Assembly (NCBI GenBank): GCA_937975715.1
Contig: CALJUA010000119.1
Location: 1 to 64,000 of the forward strand
Source: an uncultured Candidatus Planktophila sp.
GTDB lineage: Bacteria; Actinomycetota; Actinomycetes; Nanopelagicales; Nanopelagicaceae
Reading direction: 5' to 3'
DNA length: 64,000 nt
Shown: positions 15,401-22,297 of the stretch, piece after piece
How the letters are laid out: the number at the start of each line of letters is the position of its first letter
How positions within the stretch are numbered: position 1 is the first letter of the stretch
Notes under the pieces: generated by a model
What the model was told of the DNA's origin: nothing
What the model saw: the letters and a program-made list of their open reading frames with translations, nothing else
The model's database searches: none
Position numbers and translations under genes: made by a program

Positions 15401-15894
15401 GTCGTTCAGGCGAGCCATACCCAACTCCAATTTCAGTTGGATACATGTACATCTTGAAGCTCCACCACTTGGTAGACGACAAGATCCACGCACGTTCAAC
15501 TGGTCCATACTCAATGATTACTCAGCAGCCACTCGGCGGTAAGGCTCAGTTCGGTGGTCAGCGCTTTGGTGAGATGGAGGTGTGGGCACTTGAAGCGTAC
15601 GGTGCTGCTTACACACTTCAAGAACTTCTCACAATTAAGTCTGACGACGTTCTAGGTCGCGTCAAGGTTTACGAGGCGATCGTTAAGGGCGAGAACATTC
15701 CTGAACCAGGTATCCCAGAATCATTCAAGGTACTTATCAAGGAAATGCAATCACTCTGCCTCAATGTAGAAGTACTTTCTTCAGAAGGTGTCGCAATTGA
15801 AATGCGCGATAACGATGAAGAAATTTTCCGTGCAGCCGAAGAACTAGGTATCAACTTGTCACGAGTTGAGCCAAGCTCTGTAGAAGAAGTTTAA
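12445..15894 (+). CDS. rpoB: DNA-directed RNA polymerase subunit beta
   Basis: The beta subunit of RNA polymerase, 1149 residues from a TTG start preceded by AAAGGA with seven-base spacing. The N-terminus MAAKKSSVAPRRISFAKI matches other actinobacteria, whereas the longer open frame from 12400 adds an unmatched tail. The rifampicin region (about residues 405-440) reads SQLSQFMDQTNPLSGLTHRR with RRLSALGPGG after it, so the usual resistance positions (Asp516, His526, Ser531 in E. coli numbering) are wild type. The C-terminal part has GGKAQFGGQRFGEMEVWALEA. It is separated from rplL by the accessory patch and followed by rpoC after 11 bases. Confidence 0.97.
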   Translation: MAAKKSSVAPRRISFAKIREPLEVPNLLALQVESIDWLLGNDLWRARLAEASTSRGEIPSKSGLEEIFEEISPIEDFQGTMSLSFRDHRFEPPKYSIDECKERDMTYSQPLFVTAEFTNNETGEIKSQTVFMGDFPVMTPRGTFVINGTERVVVSQIVRSPGVYFERAIEKTSDKDVFTAKIIPSRGAWLEFEVDKKDLVGVRIDRKRKQSVTVFLKALGWTEEQIREEFGDFESMMATLEKDTVKTQDEALLDIYRKMRPGEPPTKEAAQNLIENLYFNPKRYDLAKVGRFKVNKKLGMELALDQTLLSISDIVATLRYLVALHRGDLTMEYGREVRVEKDDIDHFGNRRLRTVGELIQNQVRIGLSRMERVVRERMTTQDVEAITPQTLINIRPVVASIKEFFGTSQLSQFMDQTNPLSGLTHRRRLSALGPGGLSRDRAGFEVRDVHPSHYGRMCPIETPEGPNIGLIGSLATYGRVTAFGFIETPYRKVNKGKVSDQVDYLTADEEDEHIIAQANAPLTADGHFAEERVLVRRRGGEVEYILAEEVDYMDVSPRQMVSVATAMIPFLEHDDANRAGMGSNMMRQAVPLMRAEAPLIGTGQEFRAAVDAGDVVTATKSGVVTSISADEVTVMADDSTYQTYSLRKFSRSNQGTSYNQKVVVSQGQKLEVGSVIADGPCTENGEMALGKNLLVAFMSWEGHNYEDAIILSQRLVQDDVLTSIHIEEYEVDARDTKLGAEEITRDIPNVSEEVLADLDERGIIRVGADVVPGDILVGKVTPKGETELTPEERLLRAIFGEKAREVRDTSLKVPHGESGKVIGVKIFESEEGFELPAGVNQLVRVYVAQKRKIQDGDKLAGRHGNKGVISKILPVEDMPFLEDGTPVDVVLNPLGVPGRMNVGQVLEMHLGWVAKTGWDVSGVGEAWADHLKAIGAEKGAPGTNIATPVFDGALEDEISGLLESTLPNRDGLQLIGRSGKTKLFDGRSGEPYPTPISVGYMYILKLHHLVDDKIHARSTGPYSMITQQPLGGKAQFGGQRFGEMEVWALEAYGAAYTLQELLTIKSDDVLGRVKVYEAIVKGENIPEPGIPESFKVLIKEMQSLCLNVEVLSSEGVAIEMRDNDEEIFRAAEELGINLSRVEPSSVEEV

Positions 15895-15905
15895 GGAGAC
15901 GAAAA

Positions 15906-18900
15906 ATGTTAGATGTAAATTTCTTTGATGAACTTCGTATCGGTCTCGCATCGGCACAGAACATTCGTGATTGGTCTTTCGGCGAAGTAAAGAAGCCAGA
16001 GACAATCAACTACCGCACACTCAAGCCTGAGAAGGACGGACTCTTCGATGAGAAGATCTTCGGTCCAACTCGTGACTGGGAATGTTATTGCGGTAAGTAC
16101 AAGCGCGTCCGCTTTAAGGGAATCATCTGCGAGCGTTGCGGTGTTGAAGTAACACGTGCAAAGGTTCGTCGCGAGCGCATGGGTCATATCGAGCTTGCTG
16201 CTCCTGTAACTCACATCTGGTACTTCAAGGGTGTTCCATCACGCCTTGGTTACCTTCTTGACCTTGCACCAAAGGACCTTGAAAAGGTCATCTACTTCGC
16301 TGCTTACATGATCACTGAGGTCGATGAAGAGGCTCGCGAAGAAGATCGTGCGCAGAACGAGAAGAAGCTTGCAAACGATCGTAAGAAGATCGAGACAAAG
16401 CGCGATGTAGATCTCGATGCTCGTCAGAAGAAGCTCGAAGCAGATATTGCAGAGCTCGAAGCTGAAGATGCAAAGTCAGATGTAAAGCGCAAGGTCCGCG
16501 AATCTGCAGAGCGTGAGCTCAAGGCAATCCGCGAGCGTGCAGATCGTGAGATCGCACGTCTTGAAGATGTCTGGAACCGCTTTAAGAACCTCAAGGTTCA
16601 GGATCTCGAAGGTGATGAGAACCTCTACCGCGAGATGCGCGATCGTTATGGAATGTACTTCAAGGGCGACATGGGTGCTGCTGCAATCAAGAAGCGCCTT
16701 GAGACTTTCGATCTCGAGACAGAGCATGCAATGCTCACAGACCTTTCTGAAAACGGTAAGGGTGCAAAGAAGACTCGCGCTATCAAGCGTCTTAAGGTTG
16801 TCAATGCATTCATGACAACCACTAACAATCCAGCATCAATGGTGCTTGATTGTGTTCCAGTTATTCCACCGGATCTTCGTCCGATGGTTCAGCTCGATGG
16901 TGGACGTTTTGCGACATCAGATCTCAACGATCTCTATCGCCGCGTTATCAACCGTAACAATCGTTTGAAGCGTCTTGCTGATCTCGGTGCACCAGAGATC
17001 ATCGTTAACAATGAAAAGCGTATGTTGCAGGAAGCTGTTGACTCGCTCTTCGATAACGGTCGTCGTGGTCGTCCAGTTACAGGTCCAGGTAACCGTGCAC
17101 TCAAGTCACTTTCAGACATGCTTAAGGGTAAGCAGGGTCGCTTCCGTCAGAACCTTCTCGGTAAGCGCGTTGACTACTCAGGCCGTTCTGTAATTGTTGT
17201 TGGTCCACAGTTGAAGCTTCACCAGTGCGGACTTCCAAAGCAGATGGCGCTCGAACTCTTCAAGCCATTCGTAATGAAGCGCTTGGTTGATCTCAACCAC
17301 GCACAGAACATCAAGTCGGCAAAGCGCATGGTCGAGCGTGCTCGTCCAGTTGTGTGGGATGTTCTTGAAGAAGTTATTGCAGAGCATCCAGTGCTCCTTA
17401 ACCGCGCACCAACTCTTCACCGCTTGGGTATCCAGGCGTTCGAACCACAGTTGGTTGAAGGTAAGGCTATTCAGATTCACCCACTCGTATGTACAGCGTT
17501 TAACGCTGACTTCGACGGTGACCAGATGGCAGTTCACCTTCCATTATCTGCAGAAGCACAGGCTGAAGCTCGTATCTTGATGTTGTCTTCAAACAACATC
17601 TTGTCACCAGCTAACGGTCGACCAATTACATCTCCTACACAGGACATGGTTCTTGGTCTGTACTTCCTCACAATGGAACGCGAGAACGAGGTCGGCGCAG
17701 GCCGCGCCTTCTCTTCACTTGCTGAAGCGATCATGGCATTTGATCAGCACTCAGTTTCATTGCAGGCAAAGGTCAAGATTCGTCTTAAGGGTGAAACTCG
17801 CGAGACAACTATTGGTCGTGCACTCTTCAACGAGGCACTTCCTGCAGACTTCCCATTCATCGATCACGATGTAACAAAGAAGGCTCTCGGCGTAATTGTT
17901 GATCGTCTTGCTGAGTTCTATCCAAAGGTCACTGTGGCGCAGACTCTCGACGAGTTGAAGTCACTTGGTTTCCACTGGGCAACTCGCGCTGGCGCAACTA
18001 TCGGTATCGAAGATGTTGTGACACCTCCTCGTAAGGCTGAAATTCTTGCTACCTATGAAACATTGGCAGACAAGGTTCAGTCACAGTACGAAAAGGGTCT
18101 CATCACAGATGACGAGCGTCGCCAAGAGCTCATCGAGATCTGGACTAAGGCAACAGCTGAAGTTGGTAAGGAGATGGAAGATAGCTTCCCTCGCGTCAAC
18201 CCAGTCTGGATGATGGTCTACTCAGGTGCTCGTGGAAATATGATGCAGATTCGTCAGATCGCAGGTATGCGTGGACTTGTGGCGAATCCAAAGGGTGAAA
18301 TTATTCCTCGCCCTATTAAGTCAAACTTCCGTGAGGGCTTGTCAGTTCTCGAATACTTTATTTCGACACACGGTGCTCGTAAGGGTGGCGCGGATACAGC
18401 TCTTCGTACAGCTGACTCTGGTTACCTCACACGTCGTCTCTGCGACGTTGCACAGGATGTAATCATTCGCGAGGAAGATTGCGGTACTGATCGCGGTCTC
18501 TCACTTCCAATTGCTGTTCGTCAGCAAGCTGGAAACCTCGTCAAGCATGATCACGTTGAATCATCTGTCTACGGTCGTACATTGGCTGAAGATGTTGAAG
18601 CAAACGGTTCTGTCATCATGAAGGCAGGCACAGACCTCGGAGATCGCGATATCGATGCACTAGTTGCAGCTGGTATCGATGAGATCAAGGTTCGCTCAGT
18701 TCTTACTTGCGATAGCAAGGTTGGACAGTGTGCAGCTTGCTACGGTCGCTCACTCGCTGCAGGTCAGCGTGTAGCCGTCGGTGAAGCAGTTGGAATCATT
18801 GCTGCGCAGTCAATTGGTGAGCCAGGAACACAGCTCACAATGCGTACCTTCCACACCGGTGGTGTTGCAGGTGATGACATCACGCACGGTCTTCCACGTA

Positions 18901-19712
18901 TCGTCGAGCTCTTCGAGGCACGTACACCTAAGGGTGTTGCGCCAATCGCAGAGGCAGCGGGCGTTGTCTCATTCCGTGAAGATGCAAAGGGCAAGAAGAT
19001 TGTCGTCACACCAGATGATGGTGGAGAAGAAGTCGCTTACCCAATCACACGTCGTCAGAAGCTTCTCGTAGAGGAAGGACAGCGCGTTGAAGTCGGCCAG
19101 AAGATGGTCGTCGGTGCTATCGATCCAAAGCAGGTTCTTCGTATCCTCGGCCCACGTGCAACTCAGATTCACCTTGTTAATGAAATTCAGGGTGTATACC
19201 GTTCACAGGGCGTAGGAATTCACGATAAGCACATCGAAGTTGTTGTTCGCCAGATGCTCAAGCGCATTACTGTTCTTGAGGCTGGAGATACAGATCTTCT
19301 TCCGGGTGAGCTCGTCGAGCACAACCGCTTTATGGCAGAGAACCGCAAGGCTGTTACATCAGGAGTGAAGGCGGCATCAGGTCGTCCAGAGCTCATGGGT
19401 ATCACAAAGGCATCTCTTGCAACTGAGTCATGGTTGTCAGCGGCTTCATTCCAGGAGACAACTCGCGTACTTACAGATGCGGCACTTTCAGAGAAGAGCG
19501 ATCCATTGCTCGGTCTCAAGGAGAACGTCATCATCGGTAAGTTGATCCCTGCAGGAACCGGCCTTGCCCGTTACCGCAATATCCGCGTCGAGCCAACAGA
19601 GGAAGCGAAGGCAGCTGTCTACGCTAACTACGATGAATACGATCTCACTCCATTCGATCAGGGTGGAACAGGCGAAGCAGTTCGCTTGGATGAGGTTGAA
19701 GTTCCTCGCTAA
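15906..19712 (+). CDS. rpoC: DNA-directed RNA polymerase subunit beta'
   Basis: The beta' subunit, 1268 residues. The first zinc site is C60, C62, C75, C78. A highly charged coiled coil (about residues 140-220) is the actinobacterial insertion. The catalytic magnesium loop NADFDGDQMAVH lies near residue 535. The second zinc site includes CGTDRG and CDSKVGQCAACYG. The trigger-loop and bridge-helix regions are present (SIGEPGTQLTMRTFHTGG). AAGGAGACGAAAA precedes the ATG. A strong hairpin follows, ending the rpoBC unit. Confidence 0.98.
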   Translation: MLDVNFFDELRIGLASAQNIRDWSFGEVKKPETINYRTLKPEKDGLFDEKIFGPTRDWECYCGKYKRVRFKGIICERCGVEVTRAKVRRERMGHIELAAPVTHIWYFKGVPSRLGYLLDLAPKDLEKVIYFAAYMITEVDEEAREEDRAQNEKKLANDRKKIETKRDVDLDARQKKLEADIAELEAEDAKSDVKRKVRESAERELKAIRERADREIARLEDVWNRFKNLKVQDLEGDENLYREMRDRYGMYFKGDMGAAAIKKRLETFDLETEHAMLTDLSENGKGAKKTRAIKRLKVVNAFMTTTNNPASMVLDCVPVIPPDLRPMVQLDGGRFATSDLNDLYRRVINRNNRLKRLADLGAPEIIVNNEKRMLQEAVDSLFDNGRRGRPVTGPGNRALKSLSDMLKGKQGRFRQNLLGKRVDYSGRSVIVVGPQLKLHQCGLPKQMALELFKPFVMKRLVDLNHAQNIKSAKRMVERARPVVWDVLEEVIAEHPVLLNRAPTLHRLGIQAFEPQLVEGKAIQIHPLVCTAFNADFDGDQMAVHLPLSAEAQAEARILMLSSNNILSPANGRPITSPTQDMVLGLYFLTMERENEVGAGRAFSSLAEAIMAFDQHSVSLQAKVKIRLKGETRETTIGRALFNEALPADFPFIDHDVTKKALGVIVDRLAEFYPKVTVAQTLDELKSLGFHWATRAGATIGIEDVVTPPRKAEILATYETLADKVQSQYEKGLITDDERRQELIEIWTKATAEVGKEMEDSFPRVNPVWMMVYSGARGNMMQIRQIAGMRGLVANPKGEIIPRPIKSNFREGLSVLEYFISTHGARKGGADTALRTADSGYLTRRLCDVAQDVIIREEDCGTDRGLSLPIAVRQQAGNLVKHDHVESSVYGRTLAEDVEANGSVIMKAGTDLGDRDIDALVAAGIDEIKVRSVLTCDSKVGQCAACYGRSLAAGQRVAVGEAVGIIAAQSIGEPGTQLTMRTFHTGGVAGDDITHGLPRIVELFEARTPKGVAPIAEAAGVVSFREDAKGKKIVVTPDDGGEEVAYPITRRQKLLVEEGQRVEVGQKMVVGAIDPKQVLRILGPRATQIHLVNEIQGVYRSQGVGIHDKHIEVVVRQMLKRITVLEAGDTDLLPGELVEHNRFMAENRKAVTSGVKAASGRPELMGITKASLATESWLSAASFQETTRVLTDAALSEKSDPLLGLKENVIIGKLIPAGTGLARYRNIRVEPTEEAKAAVYANYDEYDLTPFDQGGTGEAVRLDEVEVPR

Positions 19713-19726
19713 TAATTAATTAGCAC

Positions 19727-19766
19727 GAAGAACGCCCGTTACTTTAACTAGTAGCGGGCGTTCTTC
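19727..19766 (+). terminator. Terminator hairpin after rpoC
   Basis: A 17-bp stem (19727-19743 with 19750-19766, one G-T pair) with a six-base loop. The U-tract is weak (ATTAG), so efficiency is uncertain. Confidence 0.75.
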
Positions 19767-19787
19767 ATTAGTAGATAAGGTCACTCA

Positions 19788-20420
19788 ATGAGCAACGATT
19801 CGAAGTATCACGTTAAGCGCCACGACGACCGCGAAGTATTTGATCGCGAGGCAGTGAACTCACTGCTGGATAGCGAATATGTTGCACACGTGGGCTTTAT
19901 CGACGCTGACATCAATGAGCCATTTGTAATCCCGATGGCATATGCGCGCGATAACGATCGCATCTTGTTGCATGGTTCAACAGGATCACGTTTAATGATG
20001 CAGCTCGCAAAGGGCGCTCAAATGTGCGTCACTATTACTAAATTGAACGCAATCATCGTTGCAAAATCCGCATTTAATTCTTCGATGAATTACGAATCTG
20101 TGATGATCTTCGGTCAGGGCAAGCGACTAGAAGATTCAGAGAAGCTCGCTGCAATGGATCTCATCACTGAAGGCCTTCTGCCTGGAATGACTTCCTATGC
20201 TCGCCCAACAACCAATAAAGAGGCAGCTGGAACGATGATTATTGAGCTTCCGATCGAGAAGTACAGCCTCAAGAGCCGTACCGGGGGAGTCAATGATGAA
20301 CCTGAAGATAAAGAACTTCCTATCTGGTCCGGCATCATCCCGCTCGCACGTGTTAAGAGCGAGCCAATCACTGCACCAGATTCTGAAGGCATAGCAATAC
20401 CTTCACATATCAAGAATTAG
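19788..20420 (+). CDS. Pyridoxamine 5'-phosphate oxidase-like FMN-binding protein
   Basis: A 210-residue protein of the PNPOx-like split-barrel flavoprotein superfamily, NimA-like branch. The barrel pattern is visible: LLDSEYVAHVGFID, EPFVIPMAYARDNDRILLHGSTGSRLM, MCVTITKLNAIIVAKS, SVMIFGQGKRLED, then a C-terminal strand IIELPIEKYSLKSRTGG. Such proteins bind flavin (FMN or F420) or haem and reduce or bind small molecules; the substrate cannot be told. It carries TAAGGT upstream of the ATG. It is monocistronic, between the rpoC terminator and a toxin-antitoxin pair. Confidence 0.75.
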   Translation: MSNDSKYHVKRHDDREVFDREAVNSLLDSEYVAHVGFIDADINEPFVIPMAYARDNDRILLHGSTGSRLMMQLAKGAQMCVTITKLNAIIVAKSAFNSSMNYESVMIFGQGKRLEDSEKLAAMDLITEGLLPGMTSYARPTTNKEAAGTMIIELPIEKYSLKSRTGGVNDEPEDKELPIWSGIIPLARVKSEPITAPDSEGIAIPSHIKN

Positions 20421-20806
20421 TTTTCTTTATATTCTTCCAATAATCGTCTCATCAATGGATCTTGCAATCGCTGCAAAGCCAATTTATAAGCTTCCATATT
20501 TTCTCTTTTAGCAACTGCAAGCACATGGAGCACTCTTGGGAGTGAGTGGTCGGGTAGAAATGTATAAACAATTCGGTACCTGGGAGAGACATCTTCCTTT
20601 AAATCAAAATAGATTTTGAAGCATCCTTGAAGATTTCCAGTTGCGCTTCTTTTTTCAAGTCGTGTGCCTCTGATTTCTCCGCTTTGAATTTTCCCGATTA
20701 GTTTTACGGCGATGACCTTAAGTTCTCGTGATTTTAGAGAGTCAAAGTCTGATGAAATATTATTGTCAAAGCTTATTTCTGGTAATTGGGGAAGAGGTGG
20801 GTTCAT
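20417..20806 (-). CDS. RelE-like toxin of second TA pair
   Basis: A 129-residue protein with a RelE-superfamily core: KVIAVKLIGKIQSGEIRGTRLEK, GCFKIYFDLK, PRYRIVYTFLP, then VLHVLAVAKRENMEAYKLALQRL. This is the same strand and Gly-Lys-Arg-Glu/Ala-Tyr end pattern as the first toxin, but with an N-terminal extension of about 25 residues and a charged C-terminal tail. The ATG overlaps the antitoxin stop (ATGA), so the two are translationally coupled. It overlaps the end of the flavoprotein gene by four bases on the opposite strand. Activity is predicted by family only. Confidence 0.7.
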   Translation of the reverse strand: MNPPLPQLPEISFDNNISSDFDSLKSRELKVIAVKLIGKIQSGEIRGTRLEKRSATGNLQGCFKIYFDLKEDVSPRYRIVYTFLPDHSLPRVLHVLAVAKRENMEAYKLALQRLQDPLMRRLLEEYKEN

Positions 20807-21120
20807 TCTTTAAGCGGCCATTCCAATCCAACTTCTTTAGCGAGTTCTTCTAAAGTCATTTTGATAAATGGGCCGTCTTTTCGTTCTTCAACTATTTTCG
20901 CGATTGCAATGTCATCGATGAGATCGAGCATGTACTCCCAAATTGAAACTGGAATCAAGACCGCTTCGGCCTTGCGATGAGCTCCGATGTAGACAGGCTC
21001 GGATTGAGTCTGGTCGGTGAAGCCTTTGAGGATGGTGGAGAACTCTCGACGGGCCTCCGATACGGGCATGACCTCTTTAAATCGAGGGGATTTCTTCTTG
21101 GATTTCGCTGCTGTAGTCAT
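20803..21120 (-). CDS. Phd/YefM-like antitoxin of second TA pair
   Basis: A 105-residue protein. A basic N-terminal tail (KSKKKSPR) is followed by the Phd/YefM fold (VMPVSEARREFSTILKGF, PVYIGAHRKAEAVLIPVSIWEYM) and an acidic C-terminal helix (KMTLEELAKEVGLEWPLKE) of the type that wraps the toxin. I chose the ATG at 21120-21118 over the in-frame codon 42 bases upstream, because the operator-like repeat lies in between. It is transcribed away from rpsL. Confidence 0.75.
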   Translation of the reverse strand: MTTAAKSKKKSPRFKEVMPVSEARREFSTILKGFTDQTQSEPVYIGAHRKAEAVLIPVSIWEYMLDLIDDIAIAKIVEERKDGPFIKMTLEELAKEVGLEWPLKE

Positions 21121-21143
21121 GAGTGAGACGATAGCAGCATATC

Positions 21144-21161
21144 TGTACAAATATATGTACA
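21144..21161 (-). promoter_or_regulatory. Palindromic operator upstream of second antitoxin
   Basis: Two TGTACA boxes separated by six A/T bases form an 18-bp site starting 24 bases before the antitoxin ATG. It is a good candidate for antitoxin autorepression. Confidence 0.5.
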
Positions 21162-21270
21162 AAATCTTAGGGGAGCCCCAGCCTCACGCATGGAGAGCCA
21201 AGACACGCCCGGGATCTAAATTTGTGGATACTCCAGGAAATTTTGGAGCCAAAGGAGTAAAAGGGCCGTT

Positions 21271-21300
21271 TTGCACTTTAGCCCACCCCTCAGATACCTT
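21271..21300 (+). promoter_or_regulatory. Promoter of rpsL operon
   Basis: TTGCAC (21271-21276), an 18-base spacer and TACCTT (21295-21300). Transcription would start near 21307, giving a leader of about 80 bases that contains the hairpin described next. Confidence 0.6.
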
Positions 21301-21309
21301 TCTCCTCTG

Positions 21310-21369
21310 CGCTTTTTACGTGCAACACACCCGACCGCGTGGGTCGGAGTGTGAGCGTGAAAAGTGCGA
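21310..21369 (+). promoter_or_regulatory. Structured leader of rpsL
   Basis: CCGACC (21331-21336) pairs with GGTCGG (21342-21347), and ACAC (21325-21328) pairs with GTGT (21349-21352). The flanks CGCTTTTTACG and CGTGAAAAGTGCG extend the helix with bulges. The ribosome-binding site AAAAGGA follows directly. It may be a ribosomal-protein-controlled leader. Confidence 0.5.
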
Positions 21370-21387
21370 AACCAAAAGGAGAATGTA

Positions 21388-21768
21388 GTGCCAACAATTC
21401 AGCAACTAGTTCGTCGTGGTCGCGCAGAAAAGACTACGAAGACTTCAACGCCAGCGCTTAAAGGTTCACCACAGCGTCGCGGTGTTTGCACACGTGTTTA
21501 TACAACAACACCTAAGAAGCCAAACTCTGCGCTTCGTAAGGTTGCACGTGTTCGTCTTACTAGTGGCATGGAAGTAACTGCATACATTCCAGGTGAAGGT
21601 CACAACCTTCAAGAGCACTCAATCGTTCTTGTACGCGGTGGTCGCGTAAAGGATCTACCAGGTGTTCGTTACAAGATTATTCGCGGATCACTCGATACAC
21701 AGGGTGTAAAGAACCGCAAGCAATCACGTTCACGCTACGGCGCTAAGAGAGAAAAGAAGGCTAGCTAA
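21388..21768 (+). CDS. rpsL: 30S ribosomal protein S12
   Basis: A 126-residue S12 of the decoding centre, starting at GTG with AAAAGGA upstream. TTTPKKPNSALRK carries Lys43 and RGGRVKDLPGVRY carries Lys88, both wild type at the positions changed in streptomycin resistance. The longer open frame from 21364 crosses the ribosome-binding site and is rejected. The stop overlaps the rpsG ATG. Confidence 0.97.
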   Translation: MPTIQQLVRRGRAEKTTKTSTPALKGSPQRRGVCTRVYTTTPKKPNSALRKVARVRLTSGMEVTAYIPGEGHNLQEHSIVLVRGGRVKDLPGVRYKIIRGSLDTQGVKNRKQSRSRYGAKREKKAS

Positions 21769-22238
21769 TGCCACGTAAAGGTCCTGCTCCGAAGTCACCT
21801 GTTGTTGCTGATCCTGTTTACAACTCACCAGTTGTAACAGCACTCATTAACAAGATTCTTCTTCACGGTAAGCGTTCAACAGCTGAAGGCATTGTCTACA
21901 CAGCTCTTGAAGGAACACGTGCAAAGACAGAAGTTGATCCTGTAATCACATTGAAGCGCGCACTCGACAACATTCGCCCAGCGATTGAAGTTAAGTCACG
22001 TCGCGTCGGTGGTGCTACATACCAGGTTCCAATCGAAGTTAAGTCAGGTCGCGCAACAACTCTCGCGCTTCGCTGGTTGGTTGATTACTCACGTCTTCGT
22101 CGCGAAAAGTCAATGGCAGAGCGCCTTCAGAACGAGTTGCTCGATGCAGCTAACGGTCTTGGTGCAGCTGTAAAGCGTCGCGAAGATACACACAAGATGG
22201 CTGAAGCTAACAAGGCTTTCGCACACTACCGCTGGTAA
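21768..22238 (+). CDS. rpsG: 30S ribosomal protein S7
   Basis: A 156-residue S7, the primary 16S rRNA binder that organises the 30S head. The typical start MPRKGPAPK is followed by NKILLHGKRSTAE and RRVGGATYQVPIEV. It overlaps the end of rpsL by one base, so it is translationally coupled, and precedes fusA in the str operon. Confidence 0.97.
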   Translation: MPRKGPAPKSPVVADPVYNSPVVTALINKILLHGKRSTAEGIVYTALEGTRAKTEVDPVITLKRALDNIRPAIEVKSRRVGGATYQVPIEVKSGRATTLALRWLVDYSRLRREKSMAERLQNELLDAANGLGAAVKRREDTHKMAEANKAFAHYRW

Positions 22239-22297
22239 TCGCTAGCTTCTAAATAAAGCTAATAAAAAGATTTAATAAAACGAGAAGAGGAATATAA

